From UBA2897 sp036733925 (GTDB lineage Bacteria; Bacillota; Negativicutes; Selenomonadales; Selenomonadaceae): a DNA stretch of 8,692 nucleotides. Numbering within the stretch: the stretch's first letter is position 1; the number at the start of each line of letters is the position of its first letter. This document shows, one piece after another, positions 1 to 6,305 of this stretch. The notes below the pieces were generated by a model. The model was given only the letters and a program-made list of their open reading frames with translations. It searched no databases and was not told the origin of the DNA. The stretch is taken from assembly GCA_036733925.1 (NCBI GenBank), contig DAIMZO010000044.1, positions 1 to 8,692 on the forward strand, in the 5' to 3' direction. The position numbers were made by a program, and so were the translations under genes.

Positions 1-30
1 AGAAAACCTATGCTAGAGGAACCGGCTTAG
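1..30 (+). CDS. C-terminal end of an upstream gene (partial)
   Basis: Frame 1 reads RKPMLEEPA followed by TAG at 28-30, and a strong hairpin terminator begins four bases later. That stop-then-terminator arrangement is the only reason to call these nine codons the tail of a gene lying outside the window. The product cannot be recognised from nine residues. Frame 2 stops early and frame 3 reads on through the terminator, so both are poorer candidates. Confidence 0.4.
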   Translation, partial: RKPMLEEPA

Positions 31-34
31 TTAC

Positions 35-80
35 AGGCTCTTCGGGCATCCCTGCCCACAGGGATGCCCGAAGAGCCTTT
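35..80 (+). terminator. Rho-independent terminator, 19-bp perfect stem
   Basis: Bases 35-53 and 60-78 are exact reverse complements (19 bp) around a 6-base loop, and the right arm runs into TTTGTT. The T-tract lies on the + side only; the other flank has no T-run, so it should stop + strand transcription from the upstream gene. It also insulates the glycosylase gene from upstream transcription. Confidence 0.8.
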
Positions 81-197
81 GTTCACGGCAAAAAGGATTT
101 TCCCGATTTCTATAGAATAATTCCATGTTATCCTTTTATCAGATATTCAACAATCGGTCATTCATTTCCTGCTGCAAGCAACTGAGTATAGAAAGAG
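81..197. other. AT-rich spacer upstream of the glycosylase gene
   Basis: This AT-rich leader lies between the terminator and the glycosylase start and should hold that gene's promoter. TATAGAAT-like sequence at 111-118 could be a -10 element, but no acceptable -35 sits 16-18 bases upstream of it, so no promoter is assigned. No gene is supported here. Confidence 0.4.
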
Positions 198-737
198 ATG
201 TTTCACGTGAAACAACGAAAAGAATTGCCGGAGCCGAATTGTTTCGGGCTGGCGCCTTCGGTCGATGGGGATTGCGAGGTTCTGGTTCTCGGGTCGATGC
301 CGGGGGTCGCATCGCTTTCGGCGCAGCAGTATTATGCGTTCCCGTCGAACCGTTTCTGGCCGATGATGGCGCAGCTGCTGGAGGGAAAGGCAAACGCTCC
401 AGCGCAGTATGAGGAACGGCTGCAGATGTTGCTGCGGCACCAGATTGCGCTTTGGGACGCGATTGCGAGCTGTTATCGATCCGGCAGCCTCGACAGCGCC
501 ATTGAAAATGAAAAGGGCAACGACTTCACAGAATTTCTGCGTCGTTACCCTCATATCCATACCATCTGCTGCAATGGCGGGAAATCGTATGCCTGCTTCA
601 AACGCTGGAACAAGAACCTGCTCTCGCGGCCAGGCCTCGAAATTCACAAGATGCCCTCGACGAGCCCCGCGAACGCGCGCTGGCACATGCCGGATCTGCT
701 CAAGGCATGGGGCGAGGTCATTTCGCCGCTGGCATAG
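198..737 (+). CDS. DNA-deoxyinosine (hypoxanthine) glycosylase, UDG superfamily family 6
   Basis: This 179-residue cytoplasmic base-excision-repair enzyme is expected to remove hypoxanthine (deaminated adenine) from DNA. Family landmarks are present in order: GSMPG at 32-36, YYAFPSNRFW at 45-54 (glycosylase motif 1 region), LWDAIASC followed by GSLDSAI at 85-102, CNGGKSY at 125-131, and PSTSPANA at 153-160 (motif 2 region). Length is usual for the family. ATG 198 is chosen because an in-frame TAG lies at 189-191 and no better start follows. The Shine-Dalgarno is poor: AGAAAGAG runs straight into the ATG. The first residues, MFHVKQ, are encoded by a parS site (199-214), so they probably reflect DNA-site constraint and not protein function. 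The gene converges on pdxT with a 5-bp gap and no terminator between them. Family assignment is strong; activity is inferred. Confidence 0.9.
   Translation: MFHVKQRKELPEPNCFGLAPSVDGDCEVLVLGSMPGVASLSAQQYYAFPSNRFWPMMAQLLEGKANAPAQYEERLQMLLRHQIALWDAIASCYRSGSLDSAIENEKGNDFTEFLRRYPHIHTICCNGGKSYACFKRWNKNLLSRPGLEIHKMPSTSPANARWHMPDLLKAWGEVISPLA
199..214. promoter_or_regulatory. parS site 1 (ParB/Spo0J binding site)
   Basis: TGTTTCACGTGAAACA is a perfect 16-bp palindrome identical to the Bacillus-type parS consensus. It overlaps the glycosylase start codon (ATG 198-200) and encodes FHVK. ParB loads and spreads from such sites, and they usually cluster in the origin region. It is one of three copies in the window. 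Confidence 0.9.
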
Positions 738-742
738 AACCG

Positions 743-1309
743 TCAAGCCAACGCGAGGAATTTCTCATGCAGCCGCATATCCGTGCCGAGTTCCGGGTGG
801 AACGCGCAGGCAATCTGATTCCCGTACTGTACTGCAACGGGGTGCCCGCCGACCTCAGCGAGTGTTGCCACATCCGGCTCCTCCTCCTCAATCTGCGGCG
901 CACGGATGAAATGCATCTCCATCCGGCCGATGCCCTTCACCTCGCCGTCCGCGACAAAGCTCCCGAGCTGGCGGCCGTAGGCATTCCGCCGCACCGTGAC
1001 CGGCAGGGTCGCAAAATAGCGCGCCTTGTCATTCGACAGATTCTGCGCGAGCAGAATCAGCCCCGCACAGGTCGCGAGCACAGGCAAGCCACCTGCAATC
1101 TGGTCCTGCAGGGTATCAAACATCCCATTCTCGCGCAGGAGCTTGCCCTGCACCGTGCTCTCGCCGCCGGGGAGAACTAATCCGTCCAAAGGCTGCCGCA
1201 GATTTCCTTTGTTCCGAAGCTCCACGACCTCACTGCCGAGATCCTGGAGCATTTTTTCATGCTCGATGAACGCGCCCTGCAACGCGAGCACACCAATCCG
1301 CTTTGCCAT
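743..1309 (-). CDS. pdxT: PLP synthase glutaminase subunit PdxT
   Basis: This 188-residue class I glutamine amidotransferase hydrolyses glutamine and channels ammonia to PdxS in the deoxyxylulose-5-phosphate-independent PLP synthase. The sequence shows IGVLALQGAF at 5-14, the oxyanion-region motif GGEST at 48-52, nucleophile Cys81 in ATCAGL, RNAYGRQ at 108-114, and His171 and Glu173 in FHPEL, giving a complete Cys-His-Glu triad. Length is normal for PdxT. The reading frame extends further upstream into pdxS, but the family begins at MAKRIGVLALQG, so ATG at 1307-1309 is the start. It lies 10 bp after the pdxS stop, consistent with co-transcription and coupled translation. The 3' end abuts the convergent glycosylase gene without a visible terminator. 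Confidence 0.97.
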   Translation of the reverse strand: MAKRIGVLALQGAFIEHEKMLQDLGSEVVELRNKGNLRQPLDGLVLPGGESTVQGKLLRENGMFDTLQDQIAGGLPVLATCAGLILLAQNLSNDKARYFATLPVTVRRNAYGRQLGSFVADGEVKGIGRMEMHFIRAPQIEEEEPDVATLAEVGGHPVAVQYGNQIACAFHPELGTDMRLHEKFLALA

Positions 1310-1319
1310 AGCTGTCACC

Positions 1320-2213
1320 TCACTCGCCGCGCTTTGCCATGAGCACCTGGATTTCTTCGGCGTTGATGCCGACCATGGCCTCACCGAGATTCTCCGAGAC
1401 CCTCGCGAGAATCTCGGGCTTATCGTAGTTCGTGACGGCCTCGACGATGGCGCGGGCACGCTTCGCCGGATTGCCGGATTTGAAGATGCCCGAGCCGACG
1501 AACACGCCCTCCGCACCGAGCTGCATCATGAGCGAGGCGTCTGCCGGCGTTGCGACGCCGCCTGCGGCGAAGTTCACGACCGGCAGTTTCTTGTGGTCGT
1601 GCACGTACTGCACGAGCTCCACCGGCACGCGGAGTTCCTTGGCCGCCTCGAAGAGCTCGTCCTCGCGCTTCGCGGAGAGGTCGGCGATCTCCGACTGGAT
1701 CAGGCGCATGTGGTGCACCGCCTGCACGACGTCGCCGGTGCCCGGCTCGCCTTTCGTCCGGATCATCGTCGCGCCCTCAGCGATACGGCGCAGCGCCTCG
1801 CCGAGATTTTTCGCGCCGCAGACGAACGGTACCTTGAATTGTCTCTTGTCGATATGATAGCGGTCATCCGCCGGGGAGAGCACCTCGCTCTCGTCGATGT
1901 AGTCGATTTCGATGGCCTGCAGGATCTGGGCTTCCGCGAAATGCCCGATCCGGCATTTCGCCATGACCGGAATGGAGACGGCCTTCTGGATGCCCCGGAT
2001 CATCGCCGGGTCGCTCATGCGGGACACGCCGCCCGCCGCGCGGATATCGGCCGGAATCCGCTCAAGTGCCATGACCGCGCACGCACCGGCCTCCTCCGCA
2101 ATCTTCGCCTGCTCCGGCGTCGTGACGTCCATGATGACGCCGCCCTTCAGCATCTGTGCGAGCTCACGGTTCAGCGCCTGCTGCTCCTCTGGTGTATTTG
2201 CCTGTTCTGCCAT
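1320..2213 (-). CDS. pdxS: PLP synthase subunit PdxS
   Basis: This 297-residue (beta/alpha)8 protein forms pyridoxal 5'-phosphate from ribose 5-phosphate, glyceraldehyde 3-phosphate and PdxT-derived ammonia. Family knowledge is a 12+12 PdxS-PdxT complex in the cytoplasm. Catalytic residues are visible at a constant +5 offset from Bacillus numbering: Asp29 in GGVIMDV, Lys86 in PVMAKCRIGH (R5P Schiff base) and Lys154 in MIRTKGEPGTG. Other conserved blocks are ALERIPADIR at 49-58 and VNFAAGGVATPADA in the phosphate-binding region. Length is normal. A Shine-Dalgarno AAGGAT on the minus strand at 2227-2222 is 8 nt before the ATG. It is the first gene of the pdxS-pdxT operon, transcribed divergently from the PdxR-type regulator. 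Confidence 0.98.
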   Translation of the reverse strand: MAEQANTPEEQQALNRELAQMLKGGVIMDVTTPEQAKIAEEAGACAVMALERIPADIRAAGGVSRMSDPAMIRGIQKAVSIPVMAKCRIGHFAEAQILQAIEIDYIDESEVLSPADDRYHIDKRQFKVPFVCGAKNLGEALRRIAEGATMIRTKGEPGTGDVVQAVHHMRLIQSEIADLSAKREDELFEAAKELRVPVELVQYVHDHKKLPVVNFAAGGVATPADASLMMQLGAEGVFVGSGIFKSGNPAKRARAIVEAVTNYDKPEILARVSENLGEAMVGINAEEIQVLMAKRGE

Positions 2214-2259
2214 ATCCGGTCATCCTTTCACTTTTCTCTTTTCTTAGAACCTGCTTTCT

Positions 2260-2265
2260 AGTATA
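2260..2265 (-). promoter_or_regulatory. pdxST promoter, -10 element
   Basis: On the minus strand this reads TATACT, and transcription would start near 2253, giving a leader of about 40 nt. The -35 region at a 16-17-bp spacing (about 2282-2288) is only TTTTTA or CTTTTT, far from TTGACA. A weak -35 fits a promoter that needs an activator, as described for other PdxR-controlled pdxST operons. It overlaps the -10 box of the divergent regulator. Confidence 0.5.
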
Positions 2266-2267
2266 AT
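2262..2267 (+). promoter_or_regulatory. pdxR-type regulator promoter, -10 element
   Basis: This is a perfect TATAAT on the + strand, with transcription expected from about 2274 and a leader of about 65 nt. No good -35 is present; TTTTCT at 2239-2244 is the best at 17-bp spacing. The box shares four base pairs (2262-2265) with the oppositely oriented pdxS -10. Confidence 0.5.
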
Positions 2268-2325
2268 CAAAAGTGAACCGATAAAAAGCCTCAAAACTAT
2301 TTTTCTTTTCAATGTCAGATTGGAC

Positions 2326-2331
2326 AGGTGA
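2326..2331 (+). promoter_or_regulatory. Shine-Dalgarno that fixes the regulator start at 2339
   Basis: AGGTGA lies 7 nt before ATG 2339. The upstream in-frame ATG at 2312 is preceded only by pyrimidine-rich sequence with no Shine-Dalgarno, so 2339 is the better start. Confidence 0.65.
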
Positions 2332-2338
2332 TACCGAA

Positions 2339-3766
2339 ATGCGGCTCTACCCCTTGCACAAAAAAAAAGGTCAGAAAGACGCCTTCCTCTACGAGCAACT
2401 CATCCATTTCCTGAAAGACGATATCCTGCGGGGCAGTCTCACAGCGGGCGAGCGCCTGCCCTCCAAGCGGCAGTTCGCGACGCAGCTCGGCGTCAGCATC
2501 GCGACGGTCGAAAAAGCCTATAGCGAACTCGTCGACGAGGGTTATCTCTACGCAAAGCCGAAAAGCGGCTACTATGTCCACGCGCTGAACTCTCTGCCCC
2601 GCCTGCACCCGCTTGCGCAGGATCCAAGGAGGCTGCCGAGAAAAGCGCAGCGCGCGGCAGAACAGCCCCCCGTCTGGCGTTTCGATCTCACGTCCAATGA
2701 GCTGCCATCCGCGAGCTTCCCTTTCTCCACCTGGAGCAAAGTCCTGCGTCAGGCCATCGCCGAGAAAAAGCCTGCACTCATGACGCCGGTCCTGATGGCC
2801 GGCGCGCTCGAGCTGCGCCGTGCCATCGCGCATCACCTCGCGGATTTCCGCGGCCTCACGGTCTCCCCGGAGCAGATTGTCATCGGCGCGGGCAGCGAGT
2901 ACCTCTACGCCCTGCTGACCCGCTTTTTCGGCAAGGATACGCTCTTTGCCATCGAGGATCCCGGCTATGGCAAGATGCGCCGCATCTACGAGAGCTGCGA
3001 GGCCCGCACCTGCACCGTCCCGCTCGACGCCGACGGCATCTGCATCGAGGAGCTCCGGGCAAGCGGCGCCACCATCGCCCATACCAGCCCCTCGCACCAC
3101 TTCCCGACGGGGCTCGTTATGCCGGTCACGCGCCGCTACGAGCTGCTCGCGTGGGCGAGCGGGACGCCGGACCGATACATCCTCGAGGACGACTACGACA
3201 GCGAATTCCGCTTCACGGGCAGACCGCTCCCGACGCTCATGAGCATCGATGCGGGCTCGCGCGTCATCTATCTCAACACCTTCACGAAAACCCTGACGCC
3301 GACCATCCGCATCAGCTACCTCGTCCTGCCGTCCGGCCTCATCGAACCGTTCCAGAAGAAGCTCGGCTTCCTCGCCTGCCCGGTCTCGACCTTCGAGCAA
3401 TACACGCTCGCGCGCTTCATCGAAGACGGGTACTTCGAGAAGCATCTGACCCGCATGCGCACGCTCTACCGGCGCAAGCGCGACCTGTTCATCCGTTGCC
3501 TGAAGAAAAGCGCCCTGAAAAACTCCGCGCATATCATCGAGCAGAGTTCCGGGCTCCATTTTCTCCTGCAAATCCAGAATGGCAGGAGCGAGGCGGAGCT
3601 GAAGCGCGCCTTCGAAGCTGTCCGCCTCAGGATCCGCGCCATCAGCGACTATTACGCGCACCCGCAGCGGGATGACGTCCCGACCTTCCTCATCAACTAC
3701 TCGAGCCTCGAACGCGCGAAGATTCCGGAGGTTGTCGCCCTGCTCGTCAAGGCCGCTTCGGAATAA
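2339..3766 (+). CDS. pdxR: MocR/PdxR-family regulator (GntR HTH + aminotransferase domain)
   Basis: This 475-residue protein has the MocR architecture. A GntR-type winged HTH covers about 16-80 (GERLPSKRQFATQLGVS recognition region, VEKAYSELVDEGYLY wing). A linker follows, and a fold-type I aminotransferase domain runs from about 110 to the end. PLP-site features are visible: IGAGSEYLYALL, EDPGYGK, EDDYDSEF at 283-290, and the Schiff-base lysine Lys317 in TFTKTLTPTIR. Near the C-terminus, FLINYSSLE replaces the usual LRLGF-type block, which may mean it binds PLP without transaminating. Divergent placement from pdxST strongly suggests the PdxR subgroup, which responds to PLP and activates pdxST. 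The start is chosen on the AGGTGA site; ATG 2312 would add nine residues. The following eamA gene is probably in the same transcript. Family is near certain; the pdxR symbol rests on context. Confidence 0.88.
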   Translation: MRLYPLHKKKGQKDAFLYEQLIHFLKDDILRGSLTAGERLPSKRQFATQLGVSIATVEKAYSELVDEGYLYAKPKSGYYVHALNSLPRLHPLAQDPRRLPRKAQRAAEQPPVWRFDLTSNELPSASFPFSTWSKVLRQAIAEKKPALMTPVLMAGALELRRAIAHHLADFRGLTVSPEQIVIGAGSEYLYALLTRFFGKDTLFAIEDPGYGKMRRIYESCEARTCTVPLDADGICIEELRASGATIAHTSPSHHFPTGLVMPVTRRYELLAWASGTPDRYILEDDYDSEFRFTGRPLPTLMSIDAGSRVIYLNTFTKTLTPTIRISYLVLPSGLIEPFQKKLGFLACPVSTFEQYTLARFIEDGYFEKHLTRMRTLYRRKRDLFIRCLKKSALKNSAHIIEQSSGLHFLLQIQNGRSEAELKRAFEAVRLRIRAISDYYAHPQRDDVPTFLINYSSLERAKIPEVVALLVKAASE

Positions 3767-3767
3767 A

Positions 3768-3809
3768 AAACACGCCTGCTCCAGTCTGGATACCGGAACA
3801 GACGTGTTT
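3768..3809 (-). terminator. Hairpin between regulator and permease, better as a minus-strand terminator
   Basis: Arms 3768-3782 and 3795-3809 can form a 15-bp stem. Read on the minus strand the two imperfect positions become G-U wobble pairs and the hairpin is followed by a T-run (GTGTTTTTTATT), a credible intrinsic terminator. Read on the + strand the same positions are C-A mismatches and only three Ts follow. It may therefore stop antisense transcripts coming from the right, while letting regulator transcription continue into the permease gene. Its right arm overlaps parS site 2. Confidence 0.5.
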
Positions 3810-3820
3810 CACGTGAAACG
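3805..3820. promoter_or_regulatory. parS site 2
   Basis: TGTTTCACGTGAAACG matches the parS 16-mer at 15 positions and contains the complete 14-bp palindromic core GTTTCACGTGAAAC (3806-3819). It is in the 100-bp spacer between the regulator and the permease, sharing TGTTT with the hairpin at 3768-3809. Confidence 0.85.
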
Positions 3821-3866
3821 CAGCTCAGGCAGCAACCCTGATCTGACCCCATGGGAGTGAACTCGT

Positions 3867-4748
3867 ATGACAAATCGAAAAAAAGGAATCCTGTTCGCCG
3901 TAACCGGCGGCATTTTCTGGGGCGGCTCCGGCGTCGCCGGGCAGTATCTCCAGCAGGATGCAGCCTTCACGACGGACTGGATTGTCGCGGCGCGTCTGCT
4001 GCTCGGCGGCCTGCTGCTGCTCACGGTCGATGCCGCCGAACATCGCGGCGCCGTCTTTTCCATCTGGAAAAAGCCCAAGGATGCCTTGACCCTGATCTTC
4101 TTCGGCGTCTTCGGCCTGATGCTCGTATCGTACTCGTACTTTGCGAGCATCCGCTACGGCAATGCCGCAGCGGCGACAGTGCTGCAGTACACGATGCCGG
4201 CCTTCATCGTGCTCTACACGACGCTCCGCTATCGGCGGCTCCCGGCCAGGCTCGATGTATTCTGCGTGCTGCTGGCCTTCTTCGGCACGTTCCTGCTCGT
4301 CACGCATGGGAACCCGCACGCGCTCTCAATCCCGTTTCTGGCATCCTTCTGGGGCATCGTGTCCGCCATAACGGGTGCCATCTACACGCTCTCACCCAAG
4401 GGCCTGATCCGCGCCTACCGCGCCACATTGGTGGTCGGCTGGGGCATGCTGGTCGGCGGCATCGCGATGCTCCTGATTGCCAGGCCGCCCCTCATCACCG
4501 GCATCTGGACGCCGCTCTCGACCTTCTGCCTCGTGTATCTGATCCTGTTCGGCACGGCGATTGCCTTCGGCCTCTATCTTGGCAGCACGAAATTCATCGC
4601 GCCGGGAGAAGCCGGCGTCCTGGCCTCGGTCGAGCCTCTGACCGCCATCCTGCTGTCCGTTTTCCTGCTCCATGCCGATTTCGGCCTCATCGATACGGCA
4701 GGAAGCGCCTGTATCCTGCTGACTGTCCTGCTCCTCGCGCGGAAATAA
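3867..4748 (+). CDS. EamA/DMT-superfamily permease
   Basis: This 293-residue inner-membrane protein has the two tandem EamA domains (roughly 8-146 and 154-290) and about ten hydrophobic helices expected of drug/metabolite transporters. Helices lie near 8-30, 38-55, 75-95, 101-119, 128-146, 155-173, 184-204, 215-238, 246-266 and 272-290. Characteristic features are GGIFWGGSGVAGQYL in helix 1 and GEAGVLASVEPLTAILLSVFLL, the signature-like stretch in repeat 2. A GGGAGTGA Shine-Dalgarno sits 6 nt before ATG 3867. No clear promoter is seen in the 100-bp gap after the regulator, so co-transcription with it is likely. EamA proteins carry varied substrates (amino acids, nucleotides, vitamins). Position beside pdxR and pdxST makes a B6 vitamer or precursor a candidate substrate, but this is inference. 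It ends 7 bp from the convergent beta-helix gene. Confidence 0.88.
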   Translation: MTNRKKGILFAVTGGIFWGGSGVAGQYLQQDAAFTTDWIVAARLLLGGLLLLTVDAAEHRGAVFSIWKKPKDALTLIFFGVFGLMLVSYSYFASIRYGNAAAATVLQYTMPAFIVLYTTLRYRRLPARLDVFCVLLAFFGTFLLVTHGNPHALSIPFLASFWGIVSAITGAIYTLSPKGLIRAYRATLVVGWGMLVGGIAMLLIARPPLITGIWTPLSTFCLVYLILFGTAIAFGLYLGSTKFIAPGEAGVLASVEPLTAILLSVFLLHADFGLIDTAGSACILLTVLLLARK

Positions 4749-4755
4749 GGAGCTC

Positions 4756-6207
4756 CTATGCCTTCGCCGGGAGCAGATAACCGCCGCCCGGCAGCTTATA
4801 GGTCTTCCCTCCGAGCTTGCTGACTGTCTTGGCGTCGTAATAGATGTTATGGCCGTTGGAGCGGATATTCTTGAAGTTCCCCGCCGCGTCCTCGAAATCG
4901 CTCACATAGGCGTTGGCGGTCAGGATCAGCTTGGCCTTGCTGGCCAGGCTGATTTTCGTATATTTTGCCGTATGATCCGCGTTGAACGCACCGGCGTAGA
5001 GCGCACCGTCACCGAGGTTCATCGTGAACCGGCTCAGCGCATCAACAGAGACCTTGCCGCGCAGCTCCTGGTTCTTCGCCTCGAGCGTGAAGTCGCCGCC
5101 ATTCGAGCCTTTCCGGCCCCATCTGCCCGTACCGACCGAGACGAGCGTATCGCCCTTCGTATTGAGCTCCGTATTCTCAAGCTTTGCCGCGGCTTTCGTG
5201 TTTGTCACATAAAACATCGGACCGGTCGAAAGGTTGTTCAGCGTCGAGTTCTTCGCCTCGAAATGCGCCTCGCCGACGCCCGCATCACCGGAGAAGCTCT
5301 GATAGAGCATAACGCCGTGGTCTTTCATGCCCGTCAGATCCGTATTCTCGAGATAGATGGAATTCTTGCCCTCGACGCAGGCAATCTCGCTGCCCGTGGC
5401 CTGCCCCTGGCTGTCGTAGACCGAAATATTCCCCGTGGAGTACACGCATGGGCTGCCCTGCCCGCTGGTCTGGAACGTGCCGTTATGCACAGTCACCGTC
5501 CCCTCGCCGCGGTCCGTCGCAAGTGCCGCGCAATGCGCACCCTCGGTCGTGATATCGACGTCGCTCGCCTCAATCGTCCCGTTGTAGGTCGCATCGAGCC
5601 CGCGCGAGGAATTGTTCTTCGTATGGATGCGCAGATGCGTCGCCGTGATCTTGGCCTTGCTGCCCGTCGCGAAAACCGCATTCGCGCCGTCCGCATCCGA
5701 GTTCAGGACAAGATTATTCAGCACGGCCTGACTATCCGACGCGAGCACAATGGCGTTCTGCCCCGTGAAATTCGAGGCATCGGCACTCGACGAATCCCCG
5801 GTCTTCTGCAGCGTCCCCTTCGTCAGCGTCAGGACGCCGCCATTGCGCACGAGCACGACATTCTGATCCTTCTGGTCTGCCGAAAGCGTCACATCCGTCA
5901 ATGCTTCGGCCTTGCCATCGACAATCTTCGACGCTTGGAATTCCAATACGGATTTCATCTTCTGCATGCCGCCGGGGGCGCCGGGGCCTTTCCCGAATCC
6001 ATCGGGCGGCGGGCCCATCGGCGGCTGGCCATCCGCTCCCATCGGAGGCTGTCCATCTGGCGGCATCGGCGGCTGCACCGCCCCATCCGTCTGCGCGTCC
6101 GCTGAACTCGCTACACTCGCCGCATAAACCGGTACGCTCGCGCCGAACGCTGTGACCGCCGCGAGCGATACGGCAAGAACCAGTTTCTGGCATCTGCTTT
6201 TCTTCAT
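4756..6207 (-). CDS. Secreted right-handed beta-helix protein with Pro/Gly/Met-rich linker
   Basis: This 483-residue exported protein starts with a Sec signal peptide (KK at 2-3, hydrophobic 9-22, likely cleavage after VYA at 29). A low-complexity linker (46-80) rich in Pro, Gly, Asp and Met carries repeats of the DGQPPMG type. The rest is a series of short beta-strand coils of about 20-30 residues with Asn/Ser/Gly turns (for example VFATGSKAKITATHLRIHTK, TVTVHNGTFQTSG and IYLENTDLTG), typical of a right-handed parallel beta-helix. The linker plus beta-helix layout resembles Cthe_2159-type carbohydrate-binding or adhesin proteins; that is family-level inference, and no catalytic site is evident. 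Neither a transmembrane anchor nor an LPXTG motif is visible at the C-terminus, which ends GGGYLLPAKA. The Shine-Dalgarno AAGGGA is 6 nt before the ATG. Confidence 0.8.
   Translation of the reverse strand: MKKSRCQKLVLAVSLAAVTAFGASVPVYAASVASSADAQTDGAVQPPMPPDGQPPMGADGQPPMGPPPDGFGKGPGAPGGMQKMKSVLEFQASKIVDGKAEALTDVTLSADQKDQNVVLVRNGGVLTLTKGTLQKTGDSSSADASNFTGQNAIVLASDSQAVLNNLVLNSDADGANAVFATGSKAKITATHLRIHTKNNSSRGLDATYNGTIEASDVDITTEGAHCAALATDRGEGTVTVHNGTFQTSGQGSPCVYSTGNISVYDSQGQATGSEIACVEGKNSIYLENTDLTGMKDHGVMLYQSFSGDAGVGEAHFEAKNSTLNNLSTGPMFYVTNTKAAAKLENTELNTKGDTLVSVGTGRWGRKGSNGGDFTLEAKNQELRGKVSVDALSRFTMNLGDGALYAGAFNADHTAKYTKISLASKAKLILTANAYVSDFEDAAGNFKNIRSNGHNIYYDAKTVSKLGGKTYKLPGGGYLLPAKA
5998..6072 (-). 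repeat. Short coding repeats in the Pro/Gly/Met linker
   Basis: Codons 46-70 of the beta-helix protein contain imperfect tandem units of the type PPM-x-x-DGQ / PPMGADGQ / PPMGPPPDG, visible in DNA as recurring GGCGGC and CCCATCGG segments. Such repeats can change copy number between strains. They lie just after the signal peptide and probably form a flexible spacer. Confidence 0.6.
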
Positions 6208-6240
6208 GATCTATCCCTTCCCCTTTCTTACCATAAGGAA

Positions 6241-6246
6241 AGTATA
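6241..6246 (-). promoter_or_regulatory. Possible -10 element for the beta-helix gene
   Basis: On the minus strand this reads TATACT, about 34 nt upstream of the start codon, in a short AT-rich patch. No recognisable -35 lies at the expected distance, so the call is tentative. Confidence 0.35.
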
Positions 6247-6305
6247 TATCCATGCTCTGCCATTCCCCTTCGAATCGCCCTAAAATTCAGCGAAATCGTT
6301 CCCAC

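Larger units (their letters stand above)
2222..2282. repeat. Inverted repeat flanking the divergent promoters; candidate PdxR operator
   Basis: TTCACTTTT at 2227-2235 and AAAAGTGAA at 2269-2277 are exact 9-bp inverted arms. Allowing two mismatches, each arm extends to AAAAGTGAANNGAT (2222-2235 and 2269-2282). Arm centres are 42 bp apart, close to four helical turns, so both could be bound on one DNA face by a dimeric regulator. The right arm falls between the -35 and -10 regions of the pdxS promoter. The left extension overlaps the pdxS Shine-Dalgarno, so its GAT match may be coincidental. Assignment to the adjacent PdxR-type protein is inference. Confidence 0.5.

Noticed and set aside
111..118. 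TATAGAAT as the glycosylase promoter -10
   Set aside because: No -35 with more than chance similarity lies 16-18 bp upstream, so it is not listed as a promoter.
743..1516. A longer PdxT beginning at 1516 inside pdxS
   Set aside because: The extra 69 residues are Ser/Arg-rich shadow sequence from pdxS, and PdxT proteins start at MAKRIGVLALQG-like sequence, so ATG 1309 is used.
1026..2261. Long plus-strand open frame (411 codons) opposite pdxT-pdxS
   Set aside because: It is a shadow of two well-conserved genes and its translation is His/Arg/Leu-rich with no family features.
2315..3661. Long minus-strand open frame (448 codons) opposite the regulator gene
   Set aside because: It lies fully antisense to a clear MocR protein, has an Arg/Asp/Glu/Ala-rich composition with no recognisable domain, and no ribosome site. 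High GC suppresses stops in this frame.
4748..4757. Palindrome AGGAGCTCCT at the permease/beta-helix junction as a terminator or operator
   Set aside because: It leaves no loop, no T-tract follows on either strand, and it is explained by the two stop-codon contexts.
4849..6105. Plus-strand open frame (418 codons) opposite the beta-helix gene
   Set aside because: Arg-rich shadow translation. The minus-strand gene has a signal peptide, a Shine-Dalgarno and regular beta-helix coils.
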